DNA from: Paraburkholderia unamae
Lineage (GTDB): Bacteria > Pseudomonadota > Gammaproteobacteria > Burkholderiales > Burkholderiaceae
Direction of reading: 5' to 3'
NCBI RefSeq assembly: GCF_003268775.1
Contig: NZ_QLSU01000021.1
Span: forward strand, 63,254-127,253
Length of the DNA stretch: 64,000 nucleotides
Below the pieces are notes generated by a model. That model saw only the letters and a program-made list of their open reading frames with translations, did not search any database and was not told the origin of the DNA. How positions within the stretch are numbered: the first letter of the stretch is position 1; every line of letters begins with the position of its first letter. A program made the translations under genes and the position numbers. Positions 20,282 to 29,512 of this stretch are shown piece after piece.

Positions 20282-21292
20282 ATGACGACCATACGCATGC
20301 GCGCCATCACGATCGGGGTCGCGGCGCTCGCACTCGCAGGGTGCTCGACGGTGCAGACGCCCTCGAAGGACGACCCGTGGGAAGGCTTCAACCGCACGGT
20401 GTACACGTTCAACGACAAGGTTGACCAGTACGCGCTCAAGCCGGTGGCGCAGGGCTACGTGAAGGTGACGCCGCAGCCCGTGCGCGACAGCGTGACGAAC
20501 TTCTTCGCGAACATCGGCGACGTCTACAACGCCGCGAACAACTTCCTGCAACTGAAGATCGCCGACGGCGTTTCGGACATCATGCGGATCGTGATCAACA
20601 CGGTCTTCGGCGTGGGCGGTCTGTTCGACGTCGCGACGCTCGCGAAGCTGCCCAAGCACAACCAGGACTTCGGCCTCACGCTCGGCCACTACGGCGTGCC
20701 GGCCGGTCCGTACCTCGTGCTGCCGCTGTTCGGCCCGAGCACGGTGCGTGACGGCGTGGCCCTCGTGCCCAACTACTTCATCAATCCGCTCACCTATGTG
20801 GACCCGGCTGCGCTGTCGTGGGGCCTCTACGGCCTGAACGTGGTGAGCACGCGCGCGAACCTGCTGGGCGCGAGCGACCTGCTCGAAGGCGCGGCGATCG
20901 ACCGCTACTCGTTCATTCGTAACGCCTACCTGCAACGCCGCCACTATCTGCTTTCGGACGGCCACGCATCGGACAGCAACCTGCCCGATTACGGCGATGG
21001 CGCACCGCTGCCGAAGTACGACGACGTCGACGAAGGCGCGGCAGGTGCGGCCGCGCCCGCATCGGCGGCGGCCGGCGCGGCTGTCCCGGCTTCGGGTGCG
21101 GCGCGTGCGGCCGTGCCGGGCGCGGCGAGCATGCCGTCCGCGTATCCCAACGGCGAAGCAACCGCTCCGGCCACGCTGCAAGGCCCCGCCGGCGCCAGCG
21201 CACCGGAAGGCGCCTCGCAAACCACCGTGCCCGGCGACCAGATGATTCCGCCCGCACGCATCGGCTTCCCGGGCATGCTGCGCCTGCATTGA
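20282..21292 (+). CDS. mlaA: Outer-membrane lipoprotein MlaA (VacJ)
   Basis: The 336-residue lipoprotein has a signal peptide ending in LALAGC, so Cys21 is the lipidated residue. The VacJ domain follows (DPWEGFNRTVYTFNDKVDQYALKPVAQGY; NTVFGVGGLFDVATLAKLPKHNQDFGLTLGHYGVPAGPYLVLPLFGPSTVRD). MlaA removes misplaced phospholipid from the outer leaflet. The last 90 residues are an Ala/Gly/Pro-rich tail absent from the E. coli protein. In E. coli this gene is unlinked; here it is inside the mla operon between mlaD and mlaC. Confidence 0.95.
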   Translation: MTTIRMRAITIGVAALALAGCSTVQTPSKDDPWEGFNRTVYTFNDKVDQYALKPVAQGYVKVTPQPVRDSVTNFFANIGDVYNAANNFLQLKIADGVSDIMRIVINTVFGVGGLFDVATLAKLPKHNQDFGLTLGHYGVPAGPYLVLPLFGPSTVRDGVALVPNYFINPLTYVDPAALSWGLYGLNVVSTRANLLGASDLLEGAAIDRYSFIRNAYLQRRHYLLSDGHASDSNLPDYGDGAPLPKYDDVDEGAAGAAAPASAAAGAAVPASGAARAAVPGAASMPSAYPNGEATAPATLQGPAGASAPEGASQTTVPGDQMIPPARIGFPGMLRLH

Positions 21293-21342
21293 GGTCACGT
21301 CCGGCGGGTGTCAGCGCCTCGCCGGCCATGCATTCGGCATCA

Positions 21343-21366
21343 ACGTCCGACATAAATGTCTGACGT
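21343..21366 (+). repeat. Inverted repeat upstream of mlaC
   Basis: ACGTCCGACA (21343-21352) and TGTCTGACGT (21357-21366) pair with one mismatch around four bases. It lies about 40 bases upstream of a TTGACA (21405-21410), so it could be a regulator site for a separate mlaCB promoter. This is inference. Confidence 0.4.
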
Positions 21367-21480
21367 AACAAGCAGAAACGCTTGTCGCACTTTGCTGGCA
21401 GTTTTTGACATAGCGAGATAGAACTCGCGTGATATCGTTGGCTCCAACGGGGCGTATGTCTCCAACTTGCAGGACTCGAT

Positions 21481-22113
21481 ATGAAAAAATTCTTTCTGTA
21501 CCCGTTTTTCGCCATGTTTCTTTCGTTTGCCAGCGGCGCGTTCGCTCAGACGGTAGACACCAGCAACCCCGACGCCATGGTCAAGACGATCACGACGCAG
21601 GTCATGGATCAGATCAAGGGTGACAAGTCGATCCAGGGCGGCGACATCGGCAAGATCACGCAGCTCGTGAACGAAAAGATCCTGCCGTACACCGACTTCC
21701 GCCGCACCACGCAGCTCGCGATGGGCCGCAACTGGCGCACGGCTACGCCGGAGCAGCAGCAACAGGTCATCGAGCAGTTCAAGACGCTGCTGATCCGCAC
21801 GTACTCGGGCGCGCTCGCCCAGGTGCGCGACCAGCAGATCCAGTACAAGCCGTTCCGCGCGAACCCGGACGACACCGACGTCGTGGTCCGTTCGACGGTG
21901 CTGAACAACGGCCAGCCGATCGAGCTCGACTACCGCCTGTACAAGACGCCGCAAGGCTGGCGCGTGTATGACATCAACGTGCTCGGCGCGTGGCTGATCC
22001 AGGCGTACCAGCAGCAGTTCCAGGAAAAGATCCAGCAGGGCGGCGTGGACGGCCTGATCCAGTTCCTCACGCAGCGCAACCAGCAACTCGCATCGGGCAA
22101 GGCGACCTCGTGA
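21481..22113 (+). CDS. mlaC: Periplasmic phospholipid shuttle MlaC
   Basis: The 210-residue protein begins with a Sec signal peptide (MKKFFLYPFFAMFLSFASGAFA) and continues with the MlaC/Ttg2D fold: VNEKILPYTDFRRTTQLAMGRNWRTATPEQQQQVIEQFKTLLIRTYSGAL and GWRVYDINVLGAWLIQAYQQQF. It ferries phospholipid between MlaA and the MlaFEDB complex. A 188-base gap with its own TTGACA separates it from mlaA. Its TGA overlaps the GTG of mlaB. Confidence 0.96.
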   Translation: MKKFFLYPFFAMFLSFASGAFAQTVDTSNPDAMVKTITTQVMDQIKGDKSIQGGDIGKITQLVNEKILPYTDFRRTTQLAMGRNWRTATPEQQQQVIEQFKTLLIRTYSGALAQVRDQQIQYKPFRANPDDTDVVVRSTVLNNGQPIELDYRLYKTPQGWRVYDINVLGAWLIQAYQQQFQEKIQQGGVDGLIQFLTQRNQQLASGKATS

Positions 22114-22382
22114 GCGAGCGCTTCGCCACCGGCGCCAACCTGACCCACGAGAGCGCGAAGGCCGCGCTCTCGGCCGGGTTCGCGCAGATCTCGGCGGGCG
22201 CAACCGCCGTGGACTGCGCCGCGCTCACCCAGTTCGATTCGTCGGCGCTCGCCGTGCTGATCGCCTGGCAGCGCGCCGCGCGCGAACGCGGTACATCCCT
22301 CGCTGTGCTCAATCTGCCTCCCGCGCTCGCTTCTCTCGCGCGCGCCTACGGCGTCGATACGCTCCTGCACGAGCGACATTGA
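22110..22382 (+). CDS. mlaB: STAS-domain protein MlaB
   Basis: The 90-residue STAS domain has the characteristic DCAALTQFDSSALAVLIAWQRAARERG, with the Asp-Ser-Ser loop. MlaB binds MlaF and stabilises or activates the Mla transporter. The GTG start overlaps the mlaC stop (GTGA); the open frame continues upstream inside mlaC but has no family match there. Confidence 0.93.
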   Translation: MSERFATGANLTHESAKAALSAGFAQISAGATAVDCAALTQFDSSALAVLIAWQRAARERGTSLAVLNLPPALASLARAYGVDTLLHERH

Positions 22383-22484
22383 CGCGCGTCACCTGGCCGA
22401 ACCTTCGCGTTCGAGCGGCACGCCGCCGCATGACCAGGTCGACGCTCTTCATCCCAGGGCCAGGCCGGGCTTTCCGACTTGGCC

Positions 22485-22490
22485 TATAAT
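22485..22490 (+). promoter_or_regulatory. Predicted -10 of the ABC-2/ibaG/murA transcript
   Basis: A perfect TATAAT stands 167 bases before the next gene. The leader (22491-22656) contains short self-complementary segments, for example GGCTT/AAGCC around 22574 and CCGTT/AACGG near 22635. No clear -35 is visible. Confidence 0.4.
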
Positions 22491-22656
22491 CAACCGTTTT
22501 TTGGGCGCTGCCTCGGCGCAAAAGCATCGCTTGGTGGTTAAGAAGCGTGCGCAGAGACAGCCGGGTCGGCTTGTAAGCCGTCCCCAATTCCGGTCTTCCC
22601 CGCAGCATTGATGCATTCATGAGCCGCGCCGTTCGCAAACGGGCGGCGTATTAGTC

Positions 22657-23583
22657 ATGCCAGCCATAGAAATCCGCAACGTCAAGAAGCGCTACAAGTC
22701 GCTTCAGGCGCTCAAGGGCGTCAGCTTCACGGTCGAAGACGGCGAGTTCTTCGGGCTGCTCGGCCCGAACGGCGCGGGCAAGACGACGCTCATCAGCATA
22801 CTGGCCGGCCTCGCCCGCGCGGACGAGGGCTCGATCGCCGTGCGCGGCCATGATGTCGTCTCCGACTACCGCAACGCGCGCCGCAACCTGGGCGTCGTGC
22901 CGCAGGAACTGGTGTTCGATCCGTTCTTCACCGTGCGCGAAACGCTGCGCATCCAGTCCGGCTACTTCGGTCTGCGCAACAACGACGCGTGGATCGACGA
23001 AGTGATGGCCAATCTCGACCTCACCGAGAAAGCCGACGTGAACATGCGCGCGCTCTCGGGCGGCATGAAGCGCCGCGTGCTGGTCGCGCAGGCGCTCGTG
23101 CACCGTCCGCCCGTGATCGTGCTCGACGAGCCCACCGCCGGCGTGGACGTGGAACTGCGCCAGACGCTCTGGAAGTTCATCGCGCGCCTGAACCGCGAAG
23201 GGCACACCATCGTGCTCACCACGCACTATCTCGAAGAAGCCGAGCAACTGTGCGACCGCATCGCCATGCTGCGGCGCGGCGAGATGGTCGCGCTCGAACG
23301 CACGAGCACGCTGCTGCAACGCTTTGCGGGCACGCAGCTGTTCCTGCGCTTCTCGGAAGGCGTGCTGCCGGGCGAGCTGCGCGCGCTCGAAGTCGATCCG
23401 TCGAACGCCAGCGCGCATCAGCATCTGCTGCGCCTGTCGAGCTACGACGAAGTGGAGCGCATTCTCGCGAAATGCCGTGCGAACGGCTGCAAGCTCGAAG
23501 AGGTGGAAGTGCGCAAGGCCGATCTGGAAGATGTCTTCGTGCAGGTGATGAACGGTCCTGAAGTGGTCGAGGGTCTCGCATGA
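22657..23583 (+). CDS. ABC-2 type exporter ATP-binding protein (NodI/YadG-like)
   Basis: The 308-residue ATPase has Walker A GPNGAGKTT, signature LSGGMKRR and Walker B VIVLDEPTAGVD, followed by the C-terminal regulatory region common in the CcmA/NodI/drug-exporter group. It pairs with the permease that overlaps its stop by ATGA. The location between mlaB and ibaG-murA suggests an envelope lipid or glycan task, but the substrate is unknown. Confidence 0.92.
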   Translation: MPAIEIRNVKKRYKSLQALKGVSFTVEDGEFFGLLGPNGAGKTTLISILAGLARADEGSIAVRGHDVVSDYRNARRNLGVVPQELVFDPFFTVRETLRIQSGYFGLRNNDAWIDEVMANLDLTEKADVNMRALSGGMKRRVLVAQALVHRPPVIVLDEPTAGVDVELRQTLWKFIARLNREGHTIVLTTHYLEEAEQLCDRIAMLRRGEMVALERTSTLLQRFAGTQLFLRFSEGVLPGELRALEVDPSNASAHQHLLRLSSYDEVERILAKCRANGCKLEEVEVRKADLEDVFVQVMNGPEVVEGLA

Positions 23584-24335
23584 GCGGTTTCCGTACGCTG
23601 TTCTACAAGGAAGTGCTGCGTTTCTGGAAGGTTGCTTTCCAGACCGTGCTCGCCCCCGTCATCACGGCGCTGCTGTATCTCACGATCTTCGGCCACGCGC
23701 TGCGCGGTCACGTGGAGGTGTATCCGGGCGTGGAGTACACGAGCTTCCTGATTCCCGGCCTCGTGATGATGAGCGTGTTGCAGAATGCCTTCGCGAATAG
23801 CTCGTCGTCCTTGATCCAGTCGAAGATCACGGGCAATCTCGTATTCGTTCTATTGCCGCCGCTCGCCGCATGGGAGATGTTTGGAGCCTACGTGCTCGCC
23901 TCGATCGTGCGCGGCCTCGCCGTTGGCGCGGGCGTGTTCGTCGTGACGATCTGGTTCATTCCGATGAGCTTCGCCGCGCCGCTTTACATCATCGCTTTCG
24001 CGGTGCTCGGCTCGGCGATCCTCGGCACGCTCGGCCTGATCGCCGGGATCTGGGCGGAGAAGTTCGACCAGCTCGCGGCGTTTCAGAACTTTCTCATCAT
24101 GCCGCTCACGTTTCTTTCGGGCGTGTTTTACTCGACGCATACGCTGCCGCCCCTGTGGCGCGAGGTGTCGCGGCTGAACCCGTTCTTCTACATGATCGAT
24201 GGCTTCCGCTATGGGTTTTTCGGCCTGTCCGACATCAACCCGTTCGTGAGCCTGTCGATCGTTTTCGTGTTTTTCGTGGCGCTCGCCACGCTCGCCATGC
24301 GTCTGCTCGCGAGCGGGTACAAGCTGCGCCACTGA
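23580..24335 (+). CDS. ABC-2 type exporter permease (NodJ/YadH-like)
   Basis: The 251-residue permease has six hydrophobic segments and the ABC-2 family pattern (YTSFLIPGLVMMSVLQNAFANSSSSLIQSKITGNLVFVLLPPLA; FLIMPLTFLSGVFYSTHTLPPLWREVSRLNPFFYMIDGFRYGFFG). It forms the membrane part of the transporter encoded with the preceding ATPase. The start overlaps the ATPase stop, indicating coupled translation. Confidence 0.93.
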   Translation: MSGFRTLFYKEVLRFWKVAFQTVLAPVITALLYLTIFGHALRGHVEVYPGVEYTSFLIPGLVMMSVLQNAFANSSSSLIQSKITGNLVFVLLPPLAAWEMFGAYVLASIVRGLAVGAGVFVVTIWFIPMSFAAPLYIIAFAVLGSAILGTLGLIAGIWAEKFDQLAAFQNFLIMPLTFLSGVFYSTHTLPPLWREVSRLNPFFYMIDGFRYGFFGLSDINPFVSLSIVFVFFVALATLAMRLLASGYKLRH

Positions 24336-24369
24336 TCACCAGACGCAATATCAGGCAGGAGCCATACTC

Positions 24370-24609
24370 ATGTTGCCGACTCCGGAACAGGTCAAGCAGT
24401 ACATCTCGGCAGGGCTCGCGTGCGAGCACCTCGAAGTCGAAGGCGATGGCCAGCACTTCTTCGCGACGATCGTTTCCTCAGCATTCGACGGCAAGCGCTT
24501 GATCCAGCGCCATCAGCTCGTCTACGCGGCGCTCGGCGAGCGCATGCGCGAGGAAATCCACGCGCTCAGCATGAAGACGCTCACGCCCGCCGAATGGCAG
24601 AACGCATAA
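24370..24609 (+). CDS. ibaG: BolA family protein IbaG
   Basis: The 79-residue BolA-fold protein (LEVEGDGQHFFATIVSSAFDGKRLIQRHQLVYAALGERMREEIHALSMKTLTPAEW) fits the IbaG/YrbA branch. The conserved Cys and His suggest Fe-S or glutaredoxin partnership; monothiol glutaredoxin grxD is also in this window. In E. coli ibaG likewise lies between the mla genes and murA. Confidence 0.93.
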   Translation: MLPTPEQVKQYISAGLACEHLEVEGDGQHFFATIVSSAFDGKRLIQRHQLVYAALGERMREEIHALSMKTLTPAEWQNA

Positions 24610-24717
24610 TCTGGAATCTCAGTGCGAATTACCCAGGATAAAGGCGCCGCAGCCAGCGGCGCAGCTCAACTCGAAGCGACCCCGCAAGCCGGCCGCACCG
24701 ATCAGGAAACCTCAGGC

Positions 24718-25980
24718 ATGGATAAACTCGTCATCGTCGGCGGGCGGAAGCTCGCAGGGGAAGTGGCTGTTTCGGGTGCGAAGAACGCCGCGTTGCCCAT
24801 TCTCTGCGCCGGCCTTTTGAGCGCGGAACCCGTTCATCTCGATAACGTGCCCGACCTCCAGGACGTGCGCACCACGCTCAAGCTGCTGCGCCAGATGGGC
24901 GTGCGCACCGAGCAGGACGGCGCGCGCGTGCAGCTCGACGCCTCGAAGGTGGACAACCTCGTCGCGCCGTATGAACTGGTCAAGACCATGCGGGCCTCGA
25001 TCCTCGTGCTCGGGCCGCTCGTCGCGCGCTTCGGCGAGGCGAAGGTGTCGCTGCCCGGCGGCTGCGCGATCGGCGCGCGCCCCGTGGATCAGCACATCAA
25101 GGGCCTTCAGGCCATGGGCGCCGAGATCAACATCGAGCACGGCTTCATCGAGGCGCGCGCGAAGCGCCTGAAGGGCGCGCGCATCGTCACCGACATGATC
25201 ACGGTCACCGGCACGGAAAACCTGCTGATGGCAGCCGTCCTCGCCGACGGCGAAACGGTGATCGAGAACGCCGCGCGCGAGCCCGAAGTGGGCGATCTCG
25301 CGCACCTGCTCGTCGCGATGGGCGCGAAGATCGAGGGCATCGGCACCGACCGCCTCGTGATTCAAGGCGTGGACAAGCTGCACGGCGCGAAGCACACCGT
25401 CATTCCCGACCGTATCGAAGCGGGCACGTTCCTGTGCGCGGTCGCGGCCGCGGGCGGCGACGTCACGCTGCGCCACGTGCGTCCGCACACGCTCGACGCC
25501 GTCACCGACAAGCTGCGCGAAGCGGGCGTGACGATCGAAGAGGGCGACGACTGGATGCGCGTGCGCATGCAGGAGCGCGCGCGCGCCGTGAACGTGCGCA
25601 CCTCCGAATACCCGGCGTTCCCGACCGACATGCAGGCGCAGTTCATGGCGCTCAACACGATCGCGGACGGCACCTCGCAAGTGGTTGAAACGATCTTCGA
25701 AAACCGCTTCATGCACGTGCAGGAACTGAACCGCCTGGGCGCGCACATCACGATCGACGGCAAGACCGCGCTGGTCGCGGGCGTGGAAAAGCTCTCCGGC
25801 GCGAAAGTGATGGCAACCGACCTGCGCGCGTCGGCCAGCCTCGTGATCGCGGGCCTGTGCGCCGACGGCGAAACGCTGATCGACCGCATTTATCACCTCG
25901 ACCGCGGCTACGACCGCATGGAAGAGAAGCTCACGAAGATCGGCGCGAACGTGAAGCGCATCAAGGGGAACGCGGCATGA
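24718..25980 (+). CDS. murA: UDP-N-acetylglucosamine 1-carboxyvinyltransferase
   Basis: The 420-residue enzyme transfers enolpyruvate from PEP to UDP-GlcNAc, the first committed step of peptidoglycan synthesis. It has GAKNAALPILCAGLL and the active-site loop PGGCAIGARPVDQH with Cys116, the fosfomycin target. The ATG before DKLVIVGG is preferred (AGGA upstream). An in-frame GTG at 24622 would add 32 residues with no enzyme core. It overlaps hisG by ATGA, tying peptidoglycan and histidine genes into one transcript. Confidence 0.97.
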   Translation: MDKLVIVGGRKLAGEVAVSGAKNAALPILCAGLLSAEPVHLDNVPDLQDVRTTLKLLRQMGVRTEQDGARVQLDASKVDNLVAPYELVKTMRASILVLGPLVARFGEAKVSLPGGCAIGARPVDQHIKGLQAMGAEINIEHGFIEARAKRLKGARIVTDMITVTGTENLLMAAVLADGETVIENAAREPEVGDLAHLLVAMGAKIEGIGTDRLVIQGVDKLHGAKHTVIPDRIEAGTFLCAVAAAGGDVTLRHVRPHTLDAVTDKLREAGVTIEEGDDWMRVRMQERARAVNVRTSEYPAFPTDMQAQFMALNTIADGTSQVVETIFENRFMHVQELNRLGAHITIDGKTALVAGVEKLSGAKVMATDLRASASLVIAGLCADGETLIDRIYHLDRGYDRMEEKLTKIGANVKRIKGNAA

Positions 25981-26675
25981 GCACGGTCGAGTCCAAGCCC
26001 ACGCCGGCGGCCGCCGCCGGCGCGCCGCTCACGCTCGCGCTTTCGAAGGGCCGCATCTTCGAAGAGACGATGCCGCTCCTCGCCGCCGCGGGCATTCAGG
26101 TGACCGAGGACCCGGAAACCTCGCGCAAGCTGATCCTGCCGACCACGGACCCGAACCTGAGCGTCATCATCGTGCGCGCGACCGACGTGCCCACCTACGT
26201 GGAGTACGGCGCGGCCGACTTCGGCGTGGCGGGCAAGGACGTGCTCAACGAGCACGGCGGCGGCGGCCTGTATCAGCCGATCGATCTCGACATCGCGCGC
26301 TGCCGCCTTTCGGTGGCAGTGAAGGGCGGTTTCGATTACGCGAATGCGGTGCGCCAGGGCGCACGCCTGCGCGTGGCCACCAAGTACACCGAAGCCGCGC
26401 GCCAGCACTTCGCGGCCAAGGGCGTGCACGTCGACCTGATCAAGCTGTACGGCTCGATGGAACTCGCGCCGCTGGTCGGTCTCGCCGACGCGATCGTCGA
26501 CCTCGTGAGCACGGGCGGCACGCTGCGCGCGAACAATCTGGTCGAGGTCGAGGAGATCATGGAGATCTCGTCGCGCCTCGTCGTGAATCAGGCGGCGCTG
26601 AAGCTCAAGCGCGCCGCGCTGCGACCGATCATCGACGCGTTCGAACGCGCGTCGCGCCGCGAGCAGGCAGCGTAA
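25977..26675 (+). CDS. hisG: ATP phosphoribosyltransferase, short form
   Basis: The 232-residue catalytic subunit runs the first step of histidine synthesis (PRPP plus ATP). It has LALSKGRIFEETMPLL, YGAADFGVAGKDVL and the PRPP-binding VDLVSTGGTLRANNL. It lacks the C-terminal regulatory domain of the long form, so it should need the regulatory subunit HisZ, which is not in this window. The start overlaps murA. Confidence 0.96.
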   Translation: MSTVESKPTPAAAAGAPLTLALSKGRIFEETMPLLAAAGIQVTEDPETSRKLILPTTDPNLSVIIVRATDVPTYVEYGAADFGVAGKDVLNEHGGGGLYQPIDLDIARCRLSVAVKGGFDYANAVRQGARLRVATKYTEAARQHFAAKGVHVDLIKLYGSMELAPLVGLADAIVDLVSTGGTLRANNLVEVEEIMEISSRLVVNQAALKLKRAALRPIIDAFERASRREQAA

Positions 26676-26695
26676 GCGGCAACAGCGGCGGACAA

Positions 26696-26735
26696 TAGCG
26701 GCAAACGCTAGCGGCAAACGCTAGCGGCAGACAAC
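26696..26735 (+). repeat. Short tandem repeat between hisG and hisD
   Basis: The 13-base unit TAGCGGCAAACGC is repeated at 26696 and 26709, followed by a partial third unit TAGCGGCAGAC. It lies in the 125-base hisG-hisD spacer. It may vary in copy number between strains. Confidence 0.7.
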
Positions 26736-26800
26736 CGCAGCGAGCAGCAAAAGCGGGCAGCATGAGCGCGCCCGCACAACCGATACGGATGGATACCAGC

Positions 26801-28120
26801 ATGGCTATCACGATGCGCAAACTCGATTCCAGCGCCGCAGGCTTCAAGAAGGCGCTGCACGCGGTGCTCGCCTTCGAGGCGAGCGAGGACGAGGCCATCG
26901 AGCGCTCCGTCGCGCAGATTCTCGCCGACGTGAAGACGCGCGGCGACGCCGCCGTGCTCGACTACACGAACCGCTTCGACCGCCTCACGGCCACGAGCGT
27001 CGCGGCGCTCGAACTCCCGTTCGCCGAGCTCGAAGCCGCGCTGGAGAGCCTCGAACCCAAGCAGCGCGCGGCGCTCGAAGCGGCGGCGGCGCGCGTGCGC
27101 GGCTACCACGAGAAGCAGCGCATCGAGTGCGGCTCGCATAGCTGGCAGTACACCGAATCCGACGGCACGGTGCTCGGCCAGAAGGTCACGCCGCTCGATC
27201 GCGTGGGCCTGTATGTGCCCGGCGGCAAGGCGGCGTATCCGTCTTCCGTGCTGATGAACGCCATTCCCGCGCGGGTGGCGGGCGTGCGCGAAATCATCAT
27301 GGTCGTGCCCACGCCCGACGGCGTGAAGAACCCGCTCGTGCTGGCGGCGGCGCTGCTGGGCGGCGTCGACCGCGTGTTCACGATCGGCGGCGCGCAGGCG
27401 GTGGCCGCGCTCGCCTACGGCACGGACACAATTCCGGCCGTCGACAAGATCTGCGGGCCGGGCAACGCGTATGTGGCCTCGGCCAAACGCCGCGTGTTCG
27501 GCACGGTCGGCATTGACATGATCGCCGGGCCCTCGGAAATCCTCGTGATCTGCGACGGCACGACCGACCCGCGCTGGGTCGCCATGGATCTCTTCTCGCA
27601 GGCCGAGCACGACGAACTGGCTCAGTCGATCCTGCTGTGCCCGGACGAAGGCTTCATCAAGCGCGTGGAAGACGCCATCGGCGAACTGCTGCCCAGCATG
27701 CCGCGCGCCGAAGTCATCGCCACGTCGCTCACGAACCGCGGCGCGCTCGTGAAGGTGCGCGACATGGCCGAAGCCTGCGCCATCGCCAACGAGATCGCGC
27801 CGGAGCACCTCGAAATCTCGGCGCTGGAGCCGCAGAAGTGGGGCGCCGAAATCCGCCACGCGGGCGCGATCTTCCTTGGCCGCTACACGAGCGAGAGCCT
27901 CGGCGACTACTGCGCGGGGCCGAATCACGTGCTGCCTACGTCTCGTACCGCACGTTTTTCGTCGCCGCTCGGCGTCTATGATTTCATCAAGCGTTCGAGC
28001 CTGATCGAGGTGAGCGCGGAAGGCGCGCAAACGCTCGGCGAGATCGCGGCGGAGCTGGCGTATGGCGAAGGCCTGCAAGCGCACGCGCGCAGCGCCGAAT
28101 TCCGCATGAAGTCGCTCTGA
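26801..28120 (+). CDS. hisD: Histidinol dehydrogenase
   Basis: The enzyme converts histidinol to histidine in two NAD-dependent steps. From the ATG before AITMRKLDSS it has 439 residues, the normal length. Family blocks are VGLYVPGGKAAYPSSVLMNAIPA, GGAQAVAALAYGT, KICGPGNAYVASAKRRVFG, MIAGPSEILV and SQAEHDELAQS, which carries the Gln-x-x-His zinc-binding and catalytic residues. An upstream in-frame ATG at 26762 would add 13 residues and cannot be excluded. Confidence 0.96.
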   Translation: MAITMRKLDSSAAGFKKALHAVLAFEASEDEAIERSVAQILADVKTRGDAAVLDYTNRFDRLTATSVAALELPFAELEAALESLEPKQRAALEAAAARVRGYHEKQRIECGSHSWQYTESDGTVLGQKVTPLDRVGLYVPGGKAAYPSSVLMNAIPARVAGVREIIMVVPTPDGVKNPLVLAAALLGGVDRVFTIGGAQAVAALAYGTDTIPAVDKICGPGNAYVASAKRRVFGTVGIDMIAGPSEILVICDGTTDPRWVAMDLFSQAEHDELAQSILLCPDEGFIKRVEDAIGELLPSMPRAEVIATSLTNRGALVKVRDMAEACAIANEIAPEHLEISALEPQKWGAEIRHAGAIFLGRYTSESLGDYCAGPNHVLPTSRTARFSSPLGVYDFIKRSSLIEVSAEGAQTLGEIAAELAYGEGLQAHARSAEFRMKSL

Positions 28121-28380
28121 TGCTTCGCTGCGGCGCGCCTCGCCAGTGCGTCGCGCGGCCTGCAACGAGGGGGTGATGAGAGGCTGAACGTCGCCGCCGC
28201 GCAGCATGGAGACAGTGTGCAGCGGCAAATCCCCGCGCGCGTGTGCGGGGCGTATCCGGGTGAACCGCAGTGTGAACCGTAGTCCGAGCCACACGCAGCA
28301 GAGACCACGACGATAACCAGGGCGGCCGGCTTGCCGAGCAGCCCGTGCTGGCGGTCCGCTCGCGCGCGCCGCCTTTTGAC

Positions 28381-29457
28381 ATGACAACACCACAAGACAT
28401 CATCCGTCGCGACGTGCTCGCGATGACGAGCTACCCGGTGCCCGACGCATCCGGTTTCGTGAAGCTCGACGCCATGGAAAATCCGTTCGCGCTGCCGGCG
28501 GATCTCGCGGCGCTGCTGGCCGAGCGCCTCGCGGCGGTCGCGCTCAACCGCTATCCCGCACCGCGCCCCGAGGCGCTGATCGCGAAGCTCAAGAAGGCGA
28601 TGCATGTGCCGGCCGAGTGCGACGTGCTGCTCGGCAACGGCTCGGACGAAATCATCAGCATGATCACGATGGCGTGCGCGAAGCCGGGCGCCAAGGTGCT
28701 CGCGCCGGTGCCGGGCTTCGTCATGTACGCGATGTCGGCGAAGCTCGCGCAGGTGGAGTTCGTCGGCGTGTCGCTGAAGGCCGATTTCACGCTCGATATC
28801 GACGCGACGCTCGCGGCCATCGCCGAGCACACGCCCGCCGTGATCTGGCTGGCGTACCCGAACAACCCCACGGGCACGCTGTTCGACGACGCGGACATCG
28901 AGCGCGTGATCGCGGCGGCTGCGGCGGTGAAAAGCCTCGTGGTGATCGACGAGGCCTACCAGCCGTTCGCGATGCAAAGCTGGATGCCGCGCGCGGGCGA
29001 GTTCGACAACGTGGTCGTGATGCGCACGATGTCGAAGCTCGGGCTCGCGGGCATTCGCCTCGGCTATCTGGCCGGGCGCCCGGCGTGGCTCAACGAATTC
29101 GACAAGGTGCGCCCGCCGTACAACGTGAATGTGCTCACCCAGGCGGCGGCCGATCTGCTGCTCGACCACGTCGACGTGCTCGACGCGCAGGCCGCGCAAC
29201 TGCGTGTCGAACGCACGACGCTGGCCGCCGAAGTGGCGAAGCTGCCGGGCGCGCAGGTGTTCGAAAGCGCGGGCAATTTCCTGCTCGTGCGCGTGCCCGA
29301 CGCGGCCGCGGTGTTCGATACACTGCTGTCCGCCCGGATCCTGATCAAAAACGTGGGTAAAATGCACCCATTGCTGGCGAATTGCGTACGCCTGACCGTC
29401 GGGACCCCCGACGAAAACGCGCAACTGCTCGCTGCCCTGAAGCTCGTGCTCCGTTAA
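28381..29457 (+). CDS. hisC: Histidinol-phosphate aminotransferase
   Basis: The 358-residue PLP enzyme has LGNGSDEIISMI, WLAYPNNPTGTLF and the PLP-lysine loop MRTMSKLGLAGIRLGYL. It transaminates imidazole acetol phosphate with glutamate. Start is the ATG before TTPQDIIRRDV. The 260-base gap after hisD is unusually long inside this operon and shows no other gene. Confidence 0.96.
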   Translation: MTTPQDIIRRDVLAMTSYPVPDASGFVKLDAMENPFALPADLAALLAERLAAVALNRYPAPRPEALIAKLKKAMHVPAECDVLLGNGSDEIISMITMACAKPGAKVLAPVPGFVMYAMSAKLAQVEFVGVSLKADFTLDIDATLAAIAEHTPAVIWLAYPNNPTGTLFDDADIERVIAAAAAVKSLVVIDEAYQPFAMQSWMPRAGEFDNVVVMRTMSKLGLAGIRLGYLAGRPAWLNEFDKVRPPYNVNVLTQAAADLLLDHVDVLDAQAAQLRVERTTLAAEVAKLPGAQVFESAGNFLLVRVPDAAAVFDTLLSARILIKNVGKMHPLLANCVRLTVGTPDENAQLLAALKLVLR

Positions 29458-29512
29458 GGCCGATGCTTCGTTCTCCCATTCTCCTGTTACGGGCTGTTTG
29501 AAGGAAATTGCC

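Noticed and set aside
18788..21298. 836-codon minus-strand frame over the mla genes
   Set aside because: It lies opposite mlaE, mlaD and mlaA, which are clear real genes. The composition is typical of an antisense shadow.
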